Origin: Iris pallida
Taxonomy: Eukaryota > Streptophyta > Magnoliopsida > Asparagales > Iridaceae
Direction: 5' to 3'
Length of the DNA: 64,000 nucleotides
Assembly: GCA_029216955.1 (NCBI GenBank)
Contig: JANAVB010029819.1
Location: 39,582,049 to 39,646,048 of the forward strand
Shown here: one piece after another, positions 1 to 8,700 of the stretch
Position numbering within the stretch: position 1 is the first letter of the stretch
Layout of the letters: the number at the start of each line of letters is the position of its first letter
Notes under the pieces: generated by a model
The model's database searches: none
The model's input: the letters and a program-made list of their open reading frames with translations, nothing else
Told to the model about the DNA's origin: nothing
Translations under genes and position numbers: made by a program

Positions 1-1398
1 GCTAACCTAGCTGCGGTATTGGCAGTTCCAGTTAAAAGACAACAAATAGTTGTTATCTCTAATAGAGAACTATTTTGTGTTGAAAACAACCATAACATTG
101 AATTCAGTAATTCAATTGAAGTTAATGTCATTAGTGAGGACTCGAGAGCACCTTTCTTTGATTTTGCAGTACATGACATATTGCCAGAAGATCCTAAGGA
201 AGCTACAAGTATTCGTCACCGATCACTTCGATTCTATTATAATCATACTACTAAAACTCTCTATCAAAATACTTTTGATGCATTACTTTTGAGATGTCTT
301 GCTGATGATGAAGCAAAGCAGATATTACGCGAAGCTCATGATGGCGTTTGTGGAGCACATCGACCTGGTCCTAAACTACAGGATCGTATCTGACGTATGG
401 GCTATTATTGGCTCTCTATGGTATCAGATGCTATTGACTATGCAAGGAAATATCGTGCATGTCAGATTCATGTAGATTTTATTCACCAACCGTCGGAGTT
501 TCTTCATCCGACCACTGCCTCATGGCCCTTTAAAGTTTGGGACATGGATATAATTGGTCCTATCAATCCTCCTTCATCTAAAGGACATCGGTTCATCCTG
601 GTTATAACCGATTATTTCTCTAAACGGGCTGAAGCTATATCTCTAGCTGAAGTAAAAACTAGTAGTATCATCAACTTCATCAAACATCATGTGATATACA
701 GATTTGGTGTACCTCGTCGAATTATCCATGATAATGGGCCACAATTTATCAGTCAGAAGTTTACCAGGTTCAGTGATGACAACAGAATCAATAATGTTGC
801 TTCAACTTCCTATAATCCTGCAGCTAACGGGTTAGCCGAAGCATTCAACAAGACTATCATCAAACTTCTCAAAAAGTTTATTTCTATTAACAAATGCAAT
901 TGGAGTAAGAAACTTGGGGAATGTCTATGGGCTTATCGCACTACAGTCCGTAATCCCACAGGTTGCACACCTTTTTCTCTAGTATATGGATGTGAAGCCG
1001 TCATACCACTGGAAAGTCAAATTCCTTCATTGAGAATCGCTATTGCTAATAAACTTACTACAGAAAATAATGATCGTCTTCGACTTCAAGAATTGGAGGC
1101 GCTCGACGAGAAAAGGCTACTGGCCCAACAGCATATCGAACTTTATCAAGCCCAAATTTTGAAAGCTTTCAATCGCAAAGTCAGAGTGCGAACATTTCAG
1201 GAAGGCGAGCTAGTTCTCACAGTCAGACATTCTATGACTATGACTCATATGAGCAAAGGCAATTTCGAGGCAAAATGGAAAGGTCCATATGTGGTAAACA
1301 AAGTTTTCTCAAATGGAGCCTACCAATTAACAGATATGGATGGCAGAGTTGCTATGATGCCTATCAATGGAAAATTTCTCAAGAAATATTATGTATAA
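1..1398 (+). pseudogene. Tat-type pol 3' end: spacer plus integrase, one in-frame stop
   Basis: Retroviral-type integrase inserts the cDNA into the host genome. The frame is open from base 1 and ends at TAA 1396-1398, broken only by TGA at 391-393. The neighbouring residues suggest an ancestral Arg or similar codon. The zinc-binding N-terminus has its two His (EAH and GAH just before the stop). Of the CX2C pair only the second Cys remains, in the motif KYRACQ (first Cys is Tyr). The catalytic triad counted from Met 397 is D51 (MDIIGP), D112 (IHDNG) and E148 (ANGLAEA), giving the expected D-35-E spacing. The SWPF...W.MDIIGP context is typical of Tat elements. The sequence then runs into a basic C-terminal domain (GNFEAKWKGPY). 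The catalytic residues are intact but the stop and the lost Cys make it non-functional as it stands. Confidence 0.9.
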
Positions 1399-1520
1399 AA
1401 GCAGAATATACTTTATTTTCAGAGAAATAATGTAAATAAAGTTTATTTTATTCAAAAGCAGAATGTAATTACATAATATTAAGGACGGGGAGGAGGCCCC
1501 AATCCTTCCTGATTAAATAT

Positions 1521-1748
1521 TTAGTTTGCCAACAGTTCAAACATCTTATTGTCTGAACGCACTAGGAATTCATAAGCAGCCGTCCTCAATGCCTCTTCTT
1601 CGACAATCTTACCAGACTCTACTAGCTTGGCAATCAAGTTCTGTCCTGGTGTAGGAGCAGTTGAGCCTTCTCCCCTTTCTTTCTGAGGAGGCACCGGAGG
1701 CTCAGTAAGAGGGGTCTCGATCTTTCCTTCAATCTTCGGAGTGAGCAA
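1521..1748 (-). CDS. Short antisense ORF in Tat 3' region, 75 aa, hypothetical
   Basis: Open frame on the strand opposite to pol, starting at ATG 1748 and ending 120 bp from the integrase stop. The N-terminal half is Pro/Glu/Lys-rich (TEPPVPPQKERGEGSTAP) and the C-terminal half looks helical (IAKLVESGKIVEEEALRTAA). I do not recognise a domain. Extra antisense ORFs at this place are known in Tat elements, so it may be such an ORF or its 3' exon; its tail (EFLVRSDNKMFELLAN) is weakly like the end of the antisense ORF at 3802-4086. No clear TATA box was seen directly upstream. It could be chance. Confidence 0.4.
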   Translation of the reverse strand: MLTPKIEGKIETPLTEPPVPPQKERGEGSTAPTPGQNLIAKLVESGKIVEEEALRTAAYEFLVRSDNKMFELLAN

Positions 1749-2800
1749 ATATTTGGAAGATATTTTGTACAGAAAGAAAAGAAATTGACAATATCTACGA
1801 AAGTTTTGCTCTATTTATTGACAAAATGACTAGATAATCGGCTTCGAGAACCGATGCAATTTTTTGAAAGAAGTCCTACTGTTCATTCATTTATAACTGT
1901 TTATTAATTCGTTCTCTTCCTCGAGAATTGAGATGACTGTTCATTCATTTGTTCTCTTCCTCGAGAATCGAGACAACTGTTCGTTCATTCAGCACATTTT
2001 TCCTCAAAAATCGAAGTGACTGTTCGTTCATCCACTTTATTTGACTTATCATTTATTTGGCATTCATTGTCTCTTATTTTAAATAATGTGAATTCATGAC
2101 CTCCATACTTCTGAATTTCGATTATTTACATCAGCAACTTGTCACATCCATATTTCTTCTGGATTCTATTTTCCATATCATCACATCAAAATCAAATTAT
2201 TGAAGAAGGGAAAATTATTCTTTATTCCTTCTTTAAAAACATAAGTACATCTTGATGGAAATCTACTACATCTCAGATTTCCATTCTAATATAACAAATG
2301 AAGGTCTACTACATCTTTGGATCTTCTTATTGATGCTAGTTCTTTGTCATCTCGACCTGATGCAGCGAGCAAGACAACAGAATCAACTCTGGTCTTCTCT
2401 CTCAGAAAGACGATAGGAGAACCACAAAGTACATCAGCTCAAAGAAAAGCTGCTGTCAATACAACTGGTGGAGGAGAGACGACCCATCATGAGAACTAGG
2501 AATGAGATCACCCTCGTAATACGATTCCTAATTCTGTCTCTCCACCATCCAACTCTCATATATAAAGGCTCTTCCTACCATCTAAGGAAGATCCTTCTGG
2601 GACATGAAGAGTTCTGAGTTGTCTGATTTGATTGTCAGAATCACATGAGCTGCCTGATGTGGGTGTCAGAAGAATGCTTTTCATAGCATGCAAGTCGCCG
2701 ATGCCAGTTTTGAAGAAGCTTGCCAACCAAACTTCTACAAATATTAACAAATAAAGAAAAGTTAATAAAATCTATCAAAACTGCGCACCTTTGAACAACA
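1749..2800. other. Non-coding Tat 3' region
   Basis: AT-rich DNA between the antisense ORF and the 76-bp repeat. It contains the degenerate 40-bp repeat noted separately. Short ORFs at 2317-2499 (+) and 2556-2750 (-) show no recognisable domain and are not annotated as genes. Confidence 0.7.
1836..2035. repeat. Degenerate direct repeat, roughly 40-58 bp
   Basis: The motif ACTGTTC[AG]TTCAT begins near 1878, 1936, 1976 and 2019. The middle copies are preceded by TTCCTCGAGAATYGAGA and the last by a diverged form. Spacing is 58, 40 and 43 bp, so the array is imperfect. Confidence 0.6.
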
Positions 2801-2801
2801 G

Positions 2802-3108
2802 GCGCATATCAACAGTGTGCGCCTCTGACCGAAGTCGGGCACTAGATTGCAGTGCGCGCCTGTTCTCAGAACAATAGTCGCATATCAACAGTGTACGCCT
2901 ATGACCGAAGTCAGGCACTGGATTATAGTGAGCGCCTATTCTCAGAACAAATAGGCGCATATCAACAGTATGTGCCTCTGATCGAAGTCAGGCACTGGAT
3001 TACAGTGTGCACCTATTCTCAGAACAAAAGGCACATATCAACAGTGTGCCCCTCTGACCGAAGTCAAGCACTAGATTGTAGTGCGCGCCTATTCCTAGAA
3101 TTTTAGGT
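2802..3108. repeat. 76-77 bp tandem repeat, four copies, in Tat 3' region
   Basis: Four head-to-tail units begin with CRCATATCAACAGTRTG at 2803, 2879, 2956 and 3032, so the period is 76, 77 and 76 bp. Each continues through GACCGAAGTC and ends in GCGCCTRTTCTCAGAACAA or a variant. Copies differ by several substitutions. Such repeats between integrase and 3' LTR are known in Tat elements and can seed satellite DNA. Confidence 0.9.
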
Positions 3109-3801
3109 GCGCATCTACAACATGCGCTCTATTTCTACAAGTTAGCGCCTGTCTTCAAAACTGTCTTAGTAAAAAGTGGCGCAAAGTAAACACAACTCAT
3201 GAATGACGCTCATGTGTGGAAACCACTAATTCTTTGTTGGGACTTACCATCAAAATCAACGGTGTTTGTGCTGAAGAGCGTCAATAATATAGAGCACAGC
3301 AAACCAACATCCGAAGGCGCGGCATGCAAAAGAATAGCATCAGGTTGAAGTGGCGCAAGTGAACTTGTGGAGGTTAAATTTTTGCTGGACAGTGGGACGT
3401 TATGAGAAGTCATCTTTTAATAAAATGAGAAAGCATGAATGTCTCTTTCCTTTCGTTTGGCTGTCCTTTAAAAAACGTTGAAGATGTGAACAATACGTTG
3501 TTCTAGGAGTTTATTTCAAAAAAGAACTAAACGATAGGCGCTGATAACCATACGATGACTGCCATGTGTCTCTCAAAGAAACAACAAGCATTGAATTAGT
3601 CAAAGGAGCACATTTACATGCGCCACTTGAATCATAGAATGGTACTACAACTAATAGCCACACAATAAAGATGCCCGAAATTATAAGTTTTATTTCATAA
3701 AGAGTGGTAGACCCCTACAGACAAAAAGGACATGGCACATAAAAAGAAATAAAAAGCTGGCACGCTTAACATTATTTCTTTTTCTCTTCTTCATCATTGG
3801 T
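3109..3801. other. Non-coding Tat 3' region
   Basis: No supported gene. There are scattered GGCGCAA-type motifs and a 67-codon antisense frame at 3210-3413 without recognisable features or promoter. Confidence 0.6.
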
Positions 3802-4086
3802 CTAATGAAGGGCAGCGGCCAACTCTTGCATATTATGGATCCCCGAGTGATACATCAGACGAAGGAATACCTCCGAGTCACCGCGCTCTTCAGAAGAAAG
3901 TGATGGCCCACCACTCGAGTGATTGAAGACTGTTGGAGTTAAACCAAAATAGTCTAAAAGGTTCACCGCCCTTAGCGATGGGCCAGCTTCCAAAAGATAA
4001 GTCGTAGGCATGACATCAGGTTTTGCCTCAGGGAATTTGTCTTCAATGTCAGCATTGGTCTCCATCTTCTTCTTCTTAGGTGCCAT
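3802..4086 (-). CDS. Antisense ORF of Tat element, 94 aa, with N-terminal basic NLS-like tract
   Basis: Complete frame read opposite to the retrotransposon, from ATG 4086 to a stop at 3802. The protein opens with MAPKKKKME, which resembles a monopartite nuclear localisation signal. An acidic/Pro stretch follows, and then a short possibly helical C-terminus (FLRLMYHSGIHNMQELAAAL). A TATA box lies about 41 bp upstream of the ATG. Antisense additional ORFs between pol and 3' LTR have been described in Tat elements, and their function is unknown. The frame has no stops over 94 codons although the neighbouring pol carries one. No known domain was recognised, and it may be only the first exon of a longer antisense gene. 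Confidence 0.6.
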   Translation of the reverse strand: MAPKKKKMETNADIEDKFPEAKPDVMPTTYLLEAGPSLRAVNLLDYFGLTPTVFNHSSGGPSLSSEERGDSEVFLRLMYHSGIHNMQELAAALH

Positions 4087-4126
4087 AGAAGTACAGAACT
4101 GAAGAATGAGTACAAGGATCTCTCCC

Positions 4127-4137
4127 TATATATATAA
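4127..4137 (-). promoter_or_regulatory. TATA box for the antisense ORF
   Basis: On the minus strand TTATATATATAGGGAGAG lies about 41 nt upstream of the ATG at 4086. That spacing would give a very short leader. It is the only strong TATA-like tract nearby. Confidence 0.55.
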
Positions 4138-4835
4138 CCAACCAACTCTTCATATTCCTCATGGGAAACCGAAAATCATCAATGAAACTTGGGAAGACGA
4201 AGAGGAGATCGAATATTTTCTAGAAGAAATTTATTATGACGGCTGGGCATTGACTGGCACAATCTAAACAAAACTAGCATTAATTCAATGTATTTCAAAA
4301 CTTTGAAGTATTCTTAAGTTTTGAAAACTTTAAAAGGGGTCTTATAGGGCCTAAAAATTAAGTTACGCCGTGTTTTTACTATTTAGCAATCAAGTTGCAT
4401 CCCAGAAATCAAGTTGCGCCACTGTTTTAAAGCCCAGGGATCAAACTGCGCCATTGATTAGGTTGCACTTGACATCAGGCTGCACCTAATCTATATTGCG
4501 CCCAAGGCTACGTGGCGTCTGACATTAATTGCCATTATTACATGACAGCACTGACATCTGACAGCATAGTAAACGAAGAAAATCTCTTCGAATCCCTCAA
4601 AACGTGCCGCTCGAGGAGATTTAAGTGACAACTGTCCTGCACATCTTGTGAGTTGCGCCTAGGCGCAATCTAAATAAATTCCTTAGTTGCACCTAGGCAC
4701 AATCTGGATAAACTATTCTTATATATTCAAAAGCTGCCACGTGTCTAGGCTCAGCCCAATCAGGCGCAGTTTGACTTGTTGACTGAAGCTCGTACAACCT
4801 GATAAAGTTGATACAACTTACATTCTAAAGAAGGA
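4138..4835 (+). mobile_element. Tat 3' LTR, left part (start unresolved)
   Basis: Non-coding sequence running to the chromovirus insertion. A purine-rich run near 4190-4214 (GGGAAGACGAAGAGGAGATC) could be the polypurine tract, in which case the LTR would start shortly after it. The 5' LTR is outside the window, so the boundary cannot be fixed. TTGCGCC-type motifs are frequent (about 4411, 4447, 4496, 4655). Confidence 0.5.
4831..4835. repeat. Target site duplication, left copy (AAGGA)
   Basis: AAGGA directly precedes the LTR start TGTAACG. The matching bases after the 3' LTR are CAGGA at 14796-14800, so four of five agree. One mutation since insertion explains the difference. Confidence 0.65.
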
Positions 4836-5429
4836 TGTAACGCCCGTAGTTCGTATTACGTATTTGGTATACGTGTACGTATTTTGACTCATATTGCATA
4901 TCTCATTGCATGGTTTATTTTGGCATTTCGGTTTGCTTGGTTCGGCTTGGTTTGGGGTTAGTATGCAAACCCCTACCTACCACCATTCCCCACTTATTAA
5001 CCCAACAACCCTTCTCTCTCCTCATTCATTTCTTATTACTACTCTTCTTCTTCTTCTTCATTTCTCCACCGAACACCCACAGTAGGCAAGTGCATCTTGC
5101 TTCATGGAGAAACTCACTTTTGTTGTTCTATTGTCTTCCTCACGATATTCTAAGATACTTTAGTACTTAGCATTTTTAGTTTCGATGGTTCATTTCATGT
5201 AGATCTAAGTTTGTTGCATTTTTGGATTTTCTGGTTTTGATCTACTAAACTGGCTTGTTTTCGAAAACTAAGAGTTCTATGTAGAAGGCATTCTGATGTT
5301 ATGCAAGTTTGGCTTTTGAATGGCTGGATTTCACCAAATCTTGACCAAGATACGGCATTCTTGAGCTCTTGAGCTTTTATGCCTGCTTGTCTTGGCCTTG
5401 GGGAGAAGATGAATTTTTTATGCACACGT

Positions 5430-5600
5430 TCTTACGTGCTAGCATAGTATTTAGTTTTACGCTCACGTTTTACGTGCCAGCGTATCATTTACCCCCTTTA
5501 CACATATGTTTCACGTGTCCACGTATTAATTACCCTTTACGTACACGTTTTACGTGCCCGCATATTAATTACCCTTTACGCACACGTTCTCACGTGACCG
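5430..5600. promoter_or_regulatory. Array of ACGTG/G-box motifs on a 39-bp repeat
   Basis: Units like ATTAATTACCCTTTACG followed by CACGTTTTACGTGCC recur; the ATTAATTACCC marks lie at 5525 and 5564, a 39-bp period. Exact CACGTG palindromes lie at 5512-5517 and 5591-5596, with several further ACGTG cores. CACGTG and ACGTG are the cores of plant bZIP/bHLH sites. Any regulation is inferred. Confidence 0.7.
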
Positions 5601-5649
5601 TGTAATCTATTCTACGCGAGCTGAACCGAGCTCTACGTAGAGGCCAGAC

Positions 5650-5850
5650 TCCCGCTCGCGTAGAGGGTTTGCCCGCGTAGAATCTCGCCCGCATGCTGTT
5701 TTGCTAGCGTAAAGCGCTTGCTCGCGTAGAATCCCACCCACCTGCTGTCTTGCTCGCGTAGAGCTGCCTATCCTTAGGTCTTGCTTGCGTAGAGCTGTTT
5801 TACGCTCGGGGTCTATTTGGCCAAGCATAGTCTTGCTCGCGTAGAGACCT
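5650..5850. repeat. Degenerate array of TTGCTCGCGTAGAG motifs
   Basis: The core GCGTAGA occurs six times (near 5658, 5675, 5724, 5756, 5790 and 5841), usually preceded by TTGCTC or TTGCCC. The region is GC- and CpG-rich against AT-rich surroundings. The last copy lies in the block deleted from the 3' LTR. Confidence 0.75.
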
Positions 5851-7386
5851 TGAGTCCCCATGGCGTACCCCGTTGCCCTTTTATATTCTTACGCCTTTTG
5901 TCATGAACTTGATAATCACGAATTTATTTAATATATTTGGAATGGTAATTGTACATGGCATGGTATGACAAGTAACTGATATGATATGACATGATAAGAT
6001 ATGTCAAGCAAGCATGATGGGAACTATTGAATGTTGTTGCGACGGCTAGCATGACATAACAAGAATGAATGGCCTGGACACCGCGGATGATTGTGTTTGT
6101 ACAAATGAACCAGTACTGTCTCGCATCATGTCTAGGATAGGGACCCCTGAGTAACACGGTCAGGGGTACCTACTGAACTTGACTAAGGCTAATAACTAGA
6201 ATAATCCAGTAGTCATGAAGAGATTTCCCAGCTACAGGCAATCCCGTTATCTGGGCGCCCCACCTGGGATTTGTAGCCTGCCATCGAGTTGGGCACATTT
6301 CCAGCACACTGTCATGTATTGCACCCTTCAAGCTACTTAAGGGTACATGCCTTTCCTGGACGATATATCCACATGGATTCAACCCCTAATTTGCGTCCGG
6401 ATAGCCTGGATGGTCTGCAGGGCTTATGGCTGTGGACTAATCTTATTGCATCTTGCTAGTTATTAGGCCTGTGATAACCCTAGTTAGTTAAAGTATCAAG
6501 TCGTACTCATTGTTTGGCCGTGATTGATTGGATGGAGTCTACCCAGTCTAATCTTGTCCTGATCCTGTACAAGATTGTTATCATGACCTGAATGCTTGTG
6601 CTTACTTTATCGATAAATGGTGGGAAACCAAGTTCCGTTCAGATGAAGGATTACAACTCCGATCCTTGTTTGGTTTACAGGTTGTAACTTGGTTATCTGA
6701 ATAGTCCCACGGTTATCTTATCGTATATCATCGTAATTTTTTATATTTCCAGTCTTTCATTATAAAGTTATGTTTTGTGCTAATTGTTGGTTTTAGTTCT
6801 TAAGTGAAGCCTCCTTTATGGCACTTGCTCTTTCTGGGATATGACCCAGCTGGTTTTGTATGGCCAGATACCGGAGCGGCCCCAGAGGATCTCCCTACCT
6901 TCCTGCCATATGGTGACCACCATGCGTAACCCTGACAACGAGTGGATTTTATTTGCTCTTCCACTCTATTATAAAAATATTCTTTTGAGTCATTTAGCCG
7001 ATGAGCACGTGTTAGCTCGATTGTACTTTACTTAATGTCTGCCTACGGACTGTAGCATGATGAACAAATCCAAGGGTTGATCATGTATGACTGAAACTCT
7101 TGCTAGTCTTCATATTTTGTATGACTAGCTTCATGATCATCCAAATATGTAATGTATGGGATACCTTACTATTGTATATTTGGTGCTCTGACATCTTGTA
7201 ACTGTTATTACTTGCTTGAGATTGAGACAATAGGCTTGTTCATGACCATAAGAGACCGATGGCTTGTAGTTAAACCCTCATGTATCTAGACAGCCGTGAC
7301 CATATAGCGAGGTGGATTACACTTCAATATACGTAACTGGCTATGTCCGCCCCTGCTCTCCAGTATTTTGGTTCTGGAGCGTTACA

Positions 7387-7680
7387 TGGTTTAAGTGGTG
7401 GCCCATGCAGGTCTTGTGAATCAAGATATGTGAGGGTTTACTAAATAGATATCTCAATCAGCACTCGCCCTTGATCTCTGCTCGTATCCTCTAAATCCCT
7501 AAAATCTTGACCTGATCACATGCGTGTATCTTTGATCTTTCCTGGTCCATCCTTATTGTTCCCTGTGTCATCTTCTTCACCAGCACTGTTTCTGGTCCTG
7601 CCAATCAGCCGGAAGGAGCTCAACGAGTACTCCCGCAACAAGAGGTTCAAGCTCAGCACTCAGGAGCAGCTTCCCGAGTC
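7387..7680 (+). other. Chromovirus leader with possible primer-binding site
   Basis: The stretch between LTR and gag. TGGTGGCCCATGCAGG at 7396-7411 sits 9 nt after the LTR and recurs after the LTRs of two other elements in the window. It does not resemble the initiator-Met site (TGGTATCAGAGC) usual in plant chromoviruses. A 69-codon frame at 7520-7729 overlaps the gag start and is not supported as a gene. Confidence 0.6.
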
Positions 7681-8700
7681 ATGCTTCCTGGAGATCCAGA
7701 ACCCCCAGTACAGCCGGCCCAGTCTGTGAGACAGGATGATAGAGTCTTGGTCGGACTCATCGGGGAGTTGCTTGCATCACAGGATCGTCTAGGTGATGTA
7801 TTACACCAGACAGTACAAGATGTCTTGAGCAGAGGTGGTCATCAAGGGAACCAGGCAGCCAACAACTTCAAGCGCTTGAACCCTCCCTTCTTCGATGGTA
7901 GCGAAGATGCTACAGCTGCAGATGCTTGGCTGCAGGATACTGAGGTTATTCTAGAAGCAGCTAGGACCCCAGAAGATGAGAAGGTGGTCGTGGTGCGCCT
8001 ACAGTTATTGGATCTAGCCTGCAGCTGGCGGACGGCACAGGCCGTTAGATTAAGGGCACCTATTACATAGACAGTATTCCGTGAGAGATTCCAGACCAAG
8101 TATTTTGATGCTATAGCTCGGTATGATCTACAGACGAAGTTCACCAACTTGAAGCAGATGGGCAGGACGGTCGATGGATATGCGACCGAGTTCTCCAGGA
8201 TTAGTCAGTTTGCTCCCACCTTGGTGGCGACCGAGTTCGACAGAGCTCAGCGGTTCCAGCAAGGACTGCACCAGGAGATTTTGCTGGCGGTAGAGTAGTT
8301 CAAGAATCAGATCTTTGATACAGTATTGAGAGCATCTAAGAGGCATGAGTATACCTCCCAGAGGATTGTGGACCAGACCGAAAGTCGGAAGCGGTCTCAC
8401 GGCCAGATGAACCAGTCTTCAGTACCAGCCCCGACAGCCTGGGCTGTGACCATTGGAGCTCCGAGGCGGGCAGCTTACGTTGCGTCGATTCAGCATTCGA
8501 CCCCGACATATCCCCAGCAGCAGCAGAAGCAATCTTCCGCCATGGGTTGCACTCATTGTGGGAAGTCATGGCACGTGGTGTCAGAATATCGCAAAGCACA
8601 GTTTTTGTGCTTGGCTTATGGGGCGCCGGACCATAGGGTTGGGAACGGCCCGAATAGGGGGAGTTCATCTTCATCAACCTTTTTCTACTCCCTTGGTTAG
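7681..8700 (+). pseudogene. Chromovirus gag, two internal stops
   Basis: Gag forms the particle that packages element RNA. One frame (340 codons) runs from ATG 7681 to TAG 8698-8700, broken by TAG at 8068-8070 and TAG at 8296-8298. The capsid core is visible: FKRLNPPFFDG, ADAWLQDTEVIL, then VFRERFQTKYF, DLQTKFTNLKQMGRTV and ATEFSRIS, as in plant retrotransposon gag. The C-terminal zinc-knuckle pair is degraded: CTHCGKSWHVVSEY has lost its last Cys, and CLAYGAPDHRVGNG has lost its second and last Cys. Pol follows in another frame. The stops and damaged knuckles make it non-functional. Confidence 0.9.

Larger units (their letters stand above)
1..4835 (+). mobile_element. Ty3/gypsy Tat-lineage retrotransposon, 3' portion (interrupted)
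   Basis: The stretch holds the end of a gypsy pol gene, then about 3.4 kb without sense coding but with antisense ORFs, a tandem repeat and an LTR start. An extended region between integrase and 3' LTR that carries antisense ORFs and tandem repeats is characteristic of the Tat lineage (Retand, Grande, Ogre relatives). The 5' part lies outside the window. The 3' LTR is split by the chromovirus inserted at 4836 and resumes at 14796. The motif GGCGCAA/TTGCGCC recurs through the tail and on both sides of the insertion, which supports the two pieces being one element. Confidence 0.85.
4836..7386 (+). repeat. Chromovirus 5' LTR, 2551 bp
   Basis: Starts TGTAACGCCC at 4836 and ends GCGTTACA at 7386, matching 12399-14795. 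It has a G-box-rich repeat (5430-5600), a GCGTAGA array (5650-5850) and a 111-bp block (5819-5929) missing from the 3' LTR. Short ORFs inside it are not genes. Confidence 0.95.

Noticed and set aside
2317..2750. Small frames at 2317-2499 (+) and 2556-2750 (-)
   Set aside because: Short, without domain, promoter or neighbour support.
3210..3413. 67-codon antisense frame in the Tat 3' region
   Set aside because: Same strand as the antisense ORFs but no TATA box and Ser/Leu-rich chance-like composition.
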